Assembly: GCA_015662935.1 (NCBI GenBank)
Contig: DQTF01000109.1
Location: 1 to 26,907, forward strand
Direction of reading: 5' to 3'
DNA: 26,907 bases
Origin: Crocinitomicaceae bacterium
GTDB lineage: Bacteria; Bacteroidota; Bacteroidia; Flavobacteriales_D; Crocinitomicaceae
Of this stretch, positions 1-6,286 are shown piece after piece (position 1 is the first letter of the stretch; every line of letters starts with the position of its first letter). A model generated the notes under the pieces. It ran no database searches and was not told where the DNA came from. It saw only the letters and a list, made by a program, of their open reading frames with translations. Made by a program: the position numbers and the translations under genes.

Positions 1-213
1 GAAGTCAGAATTCCAATCATTGGCATCGGTGCCGGTGGTGGAGTTGATGGACAAGTTTTGGTTGTTCACGATATGCTTGGTATCAATAACGAATTCAATC
101 CTCGTTTTTTAAGAAAATATCATAATTTATACAAAGAAATGTTTGATTCTATTGGACAATATATAGAAGATGTAAAGTCGGGAGATTTTCCAAATGGTGA
201 GGAGCAGTATTAG
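1..213 (+). CDS. panB: 3-methyl-2-oxobutanoate hydroxymethyltransferase, C-terminal part
   Basis: This is the last 70 codons of a gene that begins outside the window. The frame is open from base 1 to a TAG at 211. It reads IPIIGIGAGGGVDGQVLV followed by HDMLGI, the glycine-rich and HDxLG segments typical of the PanB C-terminus, then a charged tail ending GEEQY. PanB makes ketopantoate from 2-oxoisovalerate and 5,10-methylenetetrahydrofolate in pantothenate and CoA synthesis, in the cytoplasm. The 136 bases after it, up to the next gene, hold a T-rich stretch and no convincing gene. The assignment rests on the motif match; the catalytic N-terminal half is not visible. Confidence 0.9.
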   Translation, partial: EVRIPIIGIGAGGGVDGQVLVVHDMLGINNEFNPRFLRKYHNLYKEMFDSIGQYIEDVKSGDFPNGEEQY

Positions 214-349
214 GTTCGACTCGCTTCGCTTTTGACTTGCTAGATTTTTGACTGTTCGACGTGTAGTTGCTTCGGCTGATTTTAGCTTTTTTCTTTTTTT
301 CTTTGTTTGATGTGACTTTTTTCTTTAACTTCAATAAGAAAGAGTTAAA

Positions 350-706
350 ATGACACATAATTACAAGAAGTTAATGTTCTGGCAGAAAAGCAAGGAATTA
401 AGCATTGATATTTATAAAGTAACCAAAGGATTTCTTGACGATGAGCGTTTTGGATTGACAAGTCAAATGAGAAGATGTTCCGTTTCTGTTGCGTCAAATA
501 TCGCAGAGGGCTCATCGAGAAGTTCAATCAAAGATTTTAGACGTTTTCTTGAAATATCTATGGGTTCTATCTATGAATTAGAAGTACAACTAATGATTTC
601 AAATGAAATAGGCTATATTAGCGCAGTAAAAACTGATGAGTTGATGCTAAAAATTAAATCATTAATAGAATTGATGTCAAAATTCAAATCAAGCTTGCGA
701 TTATGA
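350..706 (+). CDS. four-helix-bundle protein (S23 / 23S rRNA intervening-sequence family)
   Basis: A 118-residue soluble protein with the hallmark pattern of the four-helix-bundle (IVP/S23) family: an N-terminal FWQKSKELSIDIYKVTKGF helix, then FGLTSQMRR, then SVASNIAEGS, then a FLEISMGSIYELEVQL helix. The length matches the family. Members were first noticed inside intervening sequences of 23S rRNA genes, but most are free-standing and of unknown function. No rRNA lies nearby here. The ATG follows an AT-rich leader. The stop overlaps the start of the next gene as ATGA, so the two are probably translationally coupled and co-transcribed. Family membership is secure; the cellular role is unknown. 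Confidence 0.88.
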   Translation: MTHNYKKLMFWQKSKELSIDIYKVTKGFLDDERFGLTSQMRRCSVSVASNIAEGSSRSSIKDFRRFLEISMGSIYELEVQLMISNEIGYISAVKTDELMLKIKSLIELMSKFKSSLRL

Positions 707-1419
707 AATCCAAAAATCAACAAGCCAGTCTGTCAAAAGCGCAGCGTATCGAAATCCTCCACCTCGACAACCACACCATCGTCATCAACAAACGTTCATC
801 AGACATTGTGCAAGGAGATAAAACCGGTGACGAACCACTCGTTGACAAAGTAAAAACCTTCTTAAAGGAAGAATTCAATAAGCCCGGTAATGTTTTTTGC
901 GGAGTGGTGCATCGATTAGATCGACCAACAAGTGGAGCCATTGTTTTTGCAAGAACAAGCAAGGCTTTATCACGATTAAACGAACAATTTAGAGAAAAAA
1001 CTACGAAGAAAATCTATTGGGCAGTGGTAGAAAGTAAGCCGCCTCAAAAACAAGGTCGTTTGGTGCATTTTTTGAAGAAAAACGAGAAGCAAAATAAATC
1101 TTACGCTTCTGAAAAGGAAACACCAGGTTCTAAAAAAGCCATTCTATCGTATCAATTAATTGCCTCTTCCGACAAATATCATCTCCTCGAAATAGAATTA
1201 GAAACGGGAAGACATCATCAAATCCGTTGCCAGTTGGGAACCATTGGTTGCATCATCAAAGGCGATGTAAAATACGGAGCAAGACGTTCTAACAAAGATG
1301 CTTCGATACATTTACACGCAAGAAAGTTGTCGTTTATTCATCCTACCACAAAGGAAGAGGTAAAAGTAACGGCTCCTGTGCCAGGGGAACCGTTGTGGGT
1401 TTTTTTTGATGGAGTTTAA
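703..1419 (+). CDS. RluA-family RNA pseudouridine synthase
   Basis: A 238-residue pseudouridine synthase of the RluA superfamily. The catalytic motif HRLDRPTSG lies at residues 70-78, with the nucleophilic aspartate at D73. The second family motif ETGRHHQIR is at about 167-175. There is no N-terminal S4 RNA-binding domain, so this is the short single-domain form common in Bacteroidetes. It isomerises specific uridines in rRNA or tRNA to pseudouridine; the exact target cannot be told from sequence. It starts inside the stop of the four-helix-bundle gene (4-base overlap), implying one operon. The C-terminal coding region may overlap a decayed gene on the opposite strand. Confidence 0.92.
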   Translation: MKSKNQQASLSKAQRIEILHLDNHTIVINKRSSDIVQGDKTGDEPLVDKVKTFLKEEFNKPGNVFCGVVHRLDRPTSGAIVFARTSKALSRLNEQFREKTTKKIYWAVVESKPPQKQGRLVHFLKKNEKQNKSYASEKETPGSKKAILSYQLIASSDKYHLLEIELETGRHHQIRCQLGTIGCIIKGDVKYGARRSNKDASIHLHARKLSFIHPTTKEEVKVTAPVPGEPLWVFFDGV

Positions 1420-1732
1420 AGTCTGTTTTATTCTCCTCGATTATTGCCGCAGATCCCGCTAAGTATTTGTTTTTTTCTATCTCTTTAGTCATCTCCCATT
1501 TTTCACCATTTCCGAGTTTAAAAAATGAAATATTTGGATTTTGTTTCGCGATTGCATAGTCTATTGAGAGTTCTTTTTTTTGTCCATCCATATAAATCAT
1601 TGGGATTTTAGAAAGTGCAATCTCCGCAGAGTTTTATATTCTCTATACTTAAGTTTTATTCCTCCAGTAATCACTTTTCCTTCTAGTGTTAAAAAGCAGT
1701 ATGATTACAGCAAGAAATAATTTGAATAAAAC
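1343..1732 (-). pseudogene. remnant of a small secreted protein gene with two compensating frameshifts
   Basis: Reading the minus strand from 1732, one frame gives a signal-peptide-like VLFKLFLAVIILL. A second frame continues TLEGKVITGGIKLKYREYK. A third gives SAEIALSKIPMIYMDG and runs on past KYLAGSAAIIEENK to a stop at 1343, inside the RluA gene. Removing one T from the run complementary to 1691-1695 and adding one A at the run complementary to 1632-1635 would join all three into one roughly 130-residue frame. Codon use looks like the neighbouring genes. No ATG is seen at the expected start. I do not recognise the family. It is either a decayed gene or carries two sequence errors, and the remainder of the 1420-1842 stretch shows nothing else. 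Confidence 0.45.
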
Positions 1733-1809
1733 CTAGCTCTAACAGGTATCCACTTCCCATTTTCCATTTAAATGTAACCTAAGCTACAAACCCATCAAAA
1801 TCAAATTCG

Positions 1810-1817
1810 TATCTTTG
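1810..1817 (+). promoter_or_regulatory. Bacteroidetes -7 box for the rhodanese gene
   Basis: TATCTTTG matches the Bacteroidetes sigma-A consensus TAnnTTTG exactly and lies 25 bases before the ATG at 1843. No clear TTG is seen at the -33 position. Confidence 0.6.
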
Positions 1818-1842
1818 TTGCACAAATAACTAAAACAAAAAA

Positions 1843-2097
1843 ATGAAAGATTATACAATCGTAGACGTAAGAACGCAAGCAGAATTTATGGGGGGAAATG
1901 TTGCAGGATCAATCAATATTCCTTTACAAGAAGTAGCAGATAGAGAGGATGAAGTAATGGGATTGAAACAACCAGTTATGTTTTGCTGTGCAAGTGGAGC
2001 AAGAAGTGGACAAGCAACTCAATATTTTAAATCAAAAGGATTAGACTGTGAGAACGGTGGTGGATGGATGCAAGTCAATGCTACAGTTGCTCAATAA
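1843..2097 (+). CDS. rhodanese-like domain protein (single domain)
   Basis: An 84-residue, shortened rhodanese domain with no signal peptide, so cytoplasmic. The N-terminal IVDVRTQAEFMGGNVAGSIN matches the conserved DVR..EF..GHI.GAxN block. The active-site loop is C49-A-S-G-A-R-S55, with the persulfide-carrying cysteine at C49, preceded by another cysteine, C48. A C-terminal GGGW block (about 72-75) matches the family. Such single-domain proteins carry sulfane sulfur in thiosulfate or sulfur-transfer reactions. The gene is monocistronic: it has its own TAnnTTTG promoter and is followed by a strong hairpin terminator. It is intact although flanked by decayed genes. The specific sulfur donor and acceptor are unknown. 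Confidence 0.9.
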   Translation: MKDYTIVDVRTQAEFMGGNVAGSINIPLQEVADREDEVMGLKQPVMFCCASGARSGQATQYFKSKGLDCENGGGWMQVNATVAQ

Positions 2098-2140
2098 TTT
2101 TTAGTAGTTAGATTAGTTTTGTAGTTAATGCTAATGATGA

Positions 2141-2172
2141 AACGCTCGTTACTTATAGCGGGCGTTTTTTTT
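2141..2172 (+). terminator. rho-independent terminator of the rhodanese gene
   Basis: AACGCTCG and CGGGCGTT form an 8-base stem with one G-T pair around a loop of about nine bases, followed by a run of eight T on the plus strand. Confidence 0.8.
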
Positions 2173-2259
2173 GATTATAATTTATAAATAGAGTATTTAT
2201 ACTCTTGTAGGTTTTTCTTACATGAGTTATTTTTACATTTAATCTAAAATCATAACATT

Positions 2260-2439
2260 ATGAAATTGACTTTGTTGACATTTATATTTTTGTGTATTAA
2301 TAACGCATATTCTCAAGGGAAACCTGATTCTATAGTATGTTCTTTTGAGAAAAATGGGATTATTGAAATTACTCATCTCATGTCTGATGCTGGAAGCACA
2401 AAATCTTCATTAAATAATAACTTAGGGAATTTAATATAA
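2260..2439 (+). pseudogene. truncated small secreted protein (signal peptide plus about 40 residues)
   Basis: A 59-codon frame starts with ATG at 2260. It begins MKLTLLTFIFLCINNAYSQG, a clear Sec signal peptide with the SQ cleavage context common in Bacteroidetes. It continues through KPDSIVCSFEKNGIIEITHL to a TAA at 2437. The last 15 or so codons are antisense to recognisable AbiEii toxin coding sequence. The frame therefore looks like the 5' end of a secreted-protein gene joined at about 2390-2405 to toxin-gene debris. It could still be expressed as a small exported peptide. The family is not recognised. Confidence 0.5.
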
Positions 2440-2760
2440 CAGTGAAAAGCACCTTTGAAAACATTTTTAAATTCTACTTCATATCTCTCTTTTATTAATT
2501 TTTTTCGATAGTAACTGATATCTCGGAAAATTCGCTATCAGTTAAGTTGAAGTTGTCAAAATCTAAATCCTCCGAAAATCGTTGTTGATTATGGACCAAG
2601 CGTAAGCAGGTCTCTCCTAAAAAAAACATAACTTATTAGAATAAACACTTTCAAAAATAATTTCTAGTATTTTATACTGTAAATATTCTCTTAATATGAA
2701 TCGTTTGAAAGACCTTAGGTTTTCGGGGTATTGTTTTTCTATTTCTTGTAAACTAAGCAT
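2373..2760 (-). pseudogene. AbiEii/AbiGii-family toxin (nucleotidyltransferase-like), frameshifted and truncated
   Basis: The minus strand starts ATG at 2760, overlapping the antitoxin stop by eight bases. It reads MLSLQEIEKQYPENLRSFKR, then SNKLCF. After a one-base shift in an eight-T run (2619-2626) it continues LGETCLRLVHNQQRFSEDLD, the nucleotidyltransferase signature region of AbiEii (usually GGTxLR...RxSEDxDF). A second shift in a seven-A run (2499-2505) restores KKLIKERYEVEFKNVFKGAF and KFPKLLFNE, after which similarity fades and a stop follows at 2373. The normal GGT is GET here, so a key glycine is lost as well. The toxin lacks most of its C-terminal part and should be inactive. Confidence 0.75.
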
Positions 2761-3362
2761 AAAGGTATTTTAAAAATTGTTTGACTCTTTTGTTTAATGC
2801 ATTTGAGTTGAAAATGAATTGGTAGCTCTCAAACAATTGAAAATCTATTTGTTTTAAAACTTCTTTATTCCAACGCAATGCAATAAAATCTTCAACATGA
2901 TTAAGAGTTACATGCAGATAAATATAATCCAACATTGTTTTTTCGATTGTTGCTATTTTAATTTTTTTATTTTGAAAAGTGACAAGCTTATAACCAAAAT
3001 AAAGTGATGATTTTACATGTTTATATTCAAATTTGCCGAGAGATGTAATAAAGTTATTCGTTTTTAGTGTGCTTATTGACATTGTCGTAAAAACGCCTTC
3101 TGGTATGATGCTATAATAAGACAATGCAGACTCTAAAGAAACATAAGATGGAGCATATATTTTATTACTGGAATATAATAAAAATAATTCACTTTTTTCG
3201 ATATCAGAAAAATAGTAATGACCATTTCGTATTTTTATAATATATCCTTTCTTTTGCCAATAAACTAAAGCTTTTTTTATCAAATACAGGGAACTCCTTT
3301 TCAATGTTTTTTATCGAAAAAACAAGATAAGAAATCATCCTTTTATGAAATAACTGATACAT
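2753..3362 (-). pseudogene. AbiEi-family antitoxin / transcriptional regulator, one N-terminal frameshift
   Basis: The main frame (TTG at 3304 to TAG at 2753, 183 codons) contains the AbiEi antitoxin body: GYIIKIRNGHYYFSD from the winged-helix end, then IYAPSYVSLESALSYYSIIP, and later IATIEKTMLDYIYL. The true N-terminus lies in another frame: MISYLVFSIKNIEKEFPVFD from 3338, with a possible longer start at 3362. The two frames join as VFDKKALVYWQKKGY if one base is removed from the A7 run complementary to 3272-3278. AbiEi proteins repress their own operon and neutralise AbiEii toxins in phage defence. The stop overlaps the toxin ATG, which is typical operon coupling. The shift would leave the DNA-binding head detached, unless translation starts at the internal TTG. 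Confidence 0.78.
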
Positions 3363-3375
3363 TATATTTCTTTTT

Positions 3376-3393
3376 ATTACTAAATATAGTAAT
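3376..3393 (-). promoter_or_regulatory. candidate promoter/operator of the AbiE locus
   Basis: ATTACTA and TAGTAAT form perfect 7-base inverted arms around AATA, 14 bases upstream of the AbiEi ATG at 3362. On the minus strand the centre reads TATATTTA, one base from the -7 consensus TAnnTTTG. AbiEi antitoxins are known to bind repeats in their own promoter; the link here is inference from position and symmetry. Confidence 0.4.
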
Positions 3394-3551
3394 TTATAGA
3401 ACTAAATTAGTTAGTTGAAATTTGATTGTTCGATTTGATGTGGGATTTTGAAAGAAAACTTGTTTTATACAAGACCTTTTGATTTTAGACAGGAAATGGG
3501 GTTCGAAGACAAGCGTCAGCGCAGGTAGGGATTCCGTGCTAAAGCAGATAC

Positions 3552-3580
3552 AAAAAAAAGCCTCATCTTTCGATGAGACT
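3552..3580 (-). terminator. rho-independent terminator of tRNA-His
   Basis: On the minus strand GTCTCATC and GATGAGGC pair with one G-T around a GAAA tetraloop and are followed by eight T, just downstream of the tRNA. Confidence 0.85.
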
Positions 3581-3588
3581 TTTAAAAG

Positions 3589-3662
3589 GGTAGAAGATGG
3601 GGCTCGAACCCACGACCCTCGGTACCACAAACCGATGCTCTAACCAACTGAGCTACAACTAC
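3589..3662 (-). tRNA. tRNA-His (GTG)
   Basis: The minus strand folds as a cloverleaf. The D stem is GCTC/GAGC. The anticodon stem TCGGT/ACCGA holds the loop TTGTGGT, giving anticodon GTG (His). The T stem GTGGG/CCCAT holds the loop TTCGAGC. An extra G at 3663 sits at position -1, the histidine tRNA identity element. CCA is not encoded. The acceptor stem GTAGTTG/CTTCTAC pairs at 1-4 and 7 but has two adjacent T-T mismatches at 5:68 and 6:67, which is odd. It has its own promoter box and a strong terminator, so it is monocistronic. Confidence 0.92.
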
Positions 3663-3675
3663 CATGTTGCGAGGG

Positions 3676-3683
3676 CAAAGATA
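3676..3683 (-). promoter_or_regulatory. -7 box of the tRNA-His promoter
   Basis: The minus strand reads TATCTTTG, an exact TAnnTTTG match, 13 bases before tRNA position 1. Confidence 0.65.
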
Positions 3684-3760
3684 GCTATTTCTTTAAATAA
3701 TTGAATAATCCAAGCAATATTTTTTAACTTTAAATGTAATTTAATCAAATTGAATGCTTT

Positions 3761-4273
3761 ATGATTAGAAAAGAGGAGGTTGTTAAAGAATTTGAATTGA
3801 GAATATTTGAAGAATCTTACAAAAGAATCTACAAGTGTTTATCTATGATTGATGAAAATCAATTGTGGGATTCTCCAAATGGAAACATACCGTCTATCGG
3901 CTGCCTTATACTCCACTTATGCGGTAATGCACGTCAATGGGTTCTCTCAGGACTATGTGATATGCCTGATAATAGAAATCGAGAGGATGAATTCGTTATT
4001 CATAGAAACATACGTAAAAGTGATTTTGTTTTTTTATTGGAGAACTTAAAAATGCAACTCAAGGACAATCTAAAAGATATGCCAGAATCTCAGTTGGTTA
4101 AGCATACTAAAATTCAAGATTTTGATGTGTCAGGATATTCTGCAATAACACATGTCATTGAACACTTTTCGTATCATACAGGACAAATCACATTTTTAGC
4201 TAAATTATATTCCAATCAAGAAACAAATTATTACTCCGGTTTAGATTTGGGTAGCAATAATCGATTGAATTAG
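3761..4273 (+). CDS. DinB-like / DUF1572 family protein
   Basis: A 170-residue cytoplasmic protein of the DinB/YfiT-like four-helix superfamily. The expected metal-binding histidines are present: H52 in LILHLCGNARQW, and H135 and H139 in HVIEHFSYHTGQI; a further histidine is H131. The ILHLxGN and HxxYHxGQI blocks are the family's best-known motifs, and the length is normal. Members bind a divalent metal, and some are thiol-dependent transferases; the substrate here cannot be inferred. The gene stands alone, divergent from tRNA-His, with 90 bases before the next gene. The ATG at 3761 is preceded by an AT-rich leader. Confidence 0.85.
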   Translation: MIRKEEVVKEFELRIFEESYKRIYKCLSMIDENQLWDSPNGNIPSIGCLILHLCGNARQWVLSGLCDMPDNRNREDEFVIHRNIRKSDFVFLLENLKMQLKDNLKDMPESQLVKHTKIQDFDVSGYSAITHVIEHFSYHTGQITFLAKLYSNQETNYYSGLDLGSNNRLN

Positions 4274-4363
4274 GTTAATTTACTTTGTGTTGTTAATAAA
4301 CAATATTATTTCAAGCTCATTAATTCTCATTTTACTCGTATTTTCGCAAGAAATATTTAAACT

Positions 4364-5362
4364 ATGCTAAAAGTAGGAGTTCTTGGTGCCGGTCATTTGG
4401 GTAAAATTCACATTCGTTTATTATTAGAATTAAAAGATCAATTTGAATTTGTAGGATTTTATGATCCAAACGAGGATAATGCCAATCTTGCAATTGAAAC
4501 ATTTAACATCAAAAGATTTGAATCAATAGAATCTCTGTTGGACGAAGTTGATTGCATCGATATTGTCACTCCAACACTTTCACATTTCGATTGTGCTTCA
4601 AAAGCATTGAGAAAAAGTAAGCATGTTTTTATTGAAAAGCCAATTACAGAAACAGTTGCTGAAGCAAAGGCTTTGATTAACCTTGCCCATGAAGCTGGAG
4701 TAAAAGTACAGGTTGGACATGTTGAAAGGTTCAACCCAGCATTTCAAGCAGCGGTTCCATATATTAAAAGTCCAATGTTTATAGAGACGCATCGGTTGGC
4801 TCAATTCAATCCAAGAGGAACAGATGTGCCAGTTGTCTTAGATCTGATGATTCACGATTTAGATGCGATTTTAAGTGTTGTCCCTTCGACAATTAAGCGG
4901 ATTTCTGCTTCTGGTGTTGCTGTGGTGAGTGATACTCCAGATATTGCTAATGCAAGAATTGAGTTTGACAATGGTTGTGTTGCCAACTTAACTGCTTCAA
5001 GAATTTCGATGAAGAACATGAGAAAATCTAGGTTTTTTCAAAAAGATGCGTACATCAGTGTCGATTTTCTGACCAAAGAATTAGAAGTGGTAAGAATGCA
5101 AGATGTTGAAGGAGAACCTAATCCTTTCGATGTTGTATTTGATATGGGAGAAGGAAAGCCTGTTAAGAAAGTCCTTTTTGATAAGCCTGATATCGAAGAT
5201 GTAAATGCAATTAAAGAAGAATTGTCCACCTTTGGAGAAGCAATCGTTAATGATACTACTCCAATTGTCTCAATAGAAGATGGTTACAATGCACTAGATG
5301 TTGCGCAACAAATCGTTGACAAATTAAAGTTATCTTCTACGCAAATGTTGAATAATAAATAG
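4364..5362 (+). CDS. Gfo/Idh/MocA-family NAD(P)-dependent oxidoreductase
   Basis: A 332-residue oxidoreductase. The N-terminal Rossmann fold begins VGVLGAGHLGKIH with the GxGxxG dinucleotide-binding loop at residues 8-13. The family's EKP motif, with the catalytic lysine K92, is in VFIEKPIT. The substrate domain contains VGHVERFNP and the DxxxHD block LDLMIHDLD (D159, H163, D164). Members oxidise or reduce sugar hydroxyls, often on nucleotide sugars or inositols. The VGHVERFNP segment is common in bacterial members linked to UDP-sugar metabolism. The gene lies 36 bases upstream of a lipoprotein gene and an exopolysaccharide transferase gene on the same strand, so a role in making an activated sugar for a surface glycan is plausible but inferred. 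Confidence 0.9.
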   Translation: MLKVGVLGAGHLGKIHIRLLLELKDQFEFVGFYDPNEDNANLAIETFNIKRFESIESLLDEVDCIDIVTPTLSHFDCASKALRKSKHVFIEKPITETVAEAKALINLAHEAGVKVQVGHVERFNPAFQAAVPYIKSPMFIETHRLAQFNPRGTDVPVVLDLMIHDLDAILSVVPSTIKRISASGVAVVSDTPDIANARIEFDNGCVANLTASRISMKNMRKSRFFQKDAYISVDFLTKELEVVRMQDVEGEPNPFDVVFDMGEGKPVKKVLFDKPDIEDVNAIKEELSTFGEAIVNDTTPIVSIEDGYNALDVAQQIVDKLKLSSTQMLNNK

Positions 5363-5398
5363 ACACTTTTTACGTTTATTCTTTTAACTGCACTTGTT

Positions 5399-6286
5399 AT
5401 GAAGACAATTATACTTTTTATCGTATTACTTTTCACCTTATCTTCTTGTATAAAGAATAACCCTGAGCCTTCATGGATTCAAATAGATGAATGGCAATTA
5501 TTGGAGAATCCAAACAATCAAGTAGGATTGACAGGGGTTCTAACGGAGAATATTTCTGATGCCTGGGTGTATGTAAATGGAGAAACAATAGGTGTTTTTG
5601 AACTACCTGTTAAACTACCTCTTTTAGTAAGTGGAGATGCTAAAATTCAAATATTCCCAGCAGTTAAGAACAACGGAATTTCTGCAACAAAGAAAATATA
5701 TCCTTTTCTAGAACCTTATGTTATCAATACCAATCTAGTGCAAAGTGAAGTGTTTGATATTGCACCAACAACTATGTATTTTACAGGAGTAAAATTTAAT
5801 TTCGAAAATTTTCAAGGTCCCAACAATGTTGTTGTGGATGGCCCAAGTTCTCTTGCATCATCTGGGAAAACGAATGACCCAGCAATTCTTGATCCTGTTG
5901 TTAATGAAGGTGAATTTTTAAAAATTCAATTGAATACAACTAATAATATTTGGATTGCATCAACAACTTTTAACTTAGGAAATCTAAACATGCCATTACC
6001 AAAAGGGAAAGAAGTTTACCTGGAGCTTGATTATTACAATACGAATCGAGTAACGAGTGGTCTAATTGGTATCAGCGTCAATGGTTCGACAGATAATCCA
6101 AACGTTCAATTAAACCCTCAAAAAGATTCGGAAGTTCGTTGGAAAAAAATATACATTGACCTTCGAGAAGTTGTTTCTGGAATGGTAGATGCAGATTATT
6201 TTGAATTCACTTTTCAAGGACAACTAGATGATGGAGCAAGTTCAGGTGTCATTTGCCTTGACAATATTAAAGCAGTTTATTTTTAA
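5399..6286 (+). CDS. lipoprotein of unknown function linked to a glycan transferase
   Basis: A 295-residue protein with a lipoprotein signal peptide: a hydrophobic core followed by the lipobox LSSC, lipidated cysteine C17. The mature part is beta-rich, without cysteine clusters or transmembrane segments. It includes WVYVNGETIGVFELP, which resembles a PEGA-like or carbohydrate-binding beta-sandwich turn, and a C-terminal segment (FEFTFQGQLDDGASSGVICL) with the feel of a jelly-roll domain. It is probably tethered to a membrane. Its stop and the next start share one base (TAATG), so it is tightly coupled to the sugar-phosphate transferase. It could be an accessory factor for glycan display; that is inference. 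No family is recognised with confidence. Confidence 0.8.
   Translation: MKTIILFIVLLFTLSSCIKNNPEPSWIQIDEWQLLENPNNQVGLTGVLTENISDAWVYVNGETIGVFELPVKLPLLVSGDAKIQIFPAVKNNGISATKKIYPFLEPYVINTNLVQSEVFDIAPTTMYFTGVKFNFENFQGPNNVVVDGPSSLASSGKTNDPAILDPVVNEGEFLKIQLNTTNNIWIASTTFNLGNLNMPLPKGKEVYLELDYYNTNRVTSGLIGISVNGSTDNPNVQLNPQKDSEVRWKKIYIDLREVVSGMVDADYFEFTFQGQLDDGASSGVICLDNIKAVYF

Noticed and set aside
149..358. Minus-strand Lys/Ser-rich frame near panB
   Set aside because: Its composition reflects the T-rich intergenic stretch and it overlaps the panB end; there is no domain or conserved pattern.
350..706. An rRNA intervening sequence around the four-helix-bundle gene
   Set aside because: No 23S rRNA sequence is seen on either side; the gene is free-standing and coupled to a pseudouridine synthase gene.
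3394..3630. Minus-strand open frame of 78 codons overlapping tRNA-His
   Set aside because: It begins inside the tRNA and reads through its terminator; the translation shows no family pattern, so it is fortuitous.
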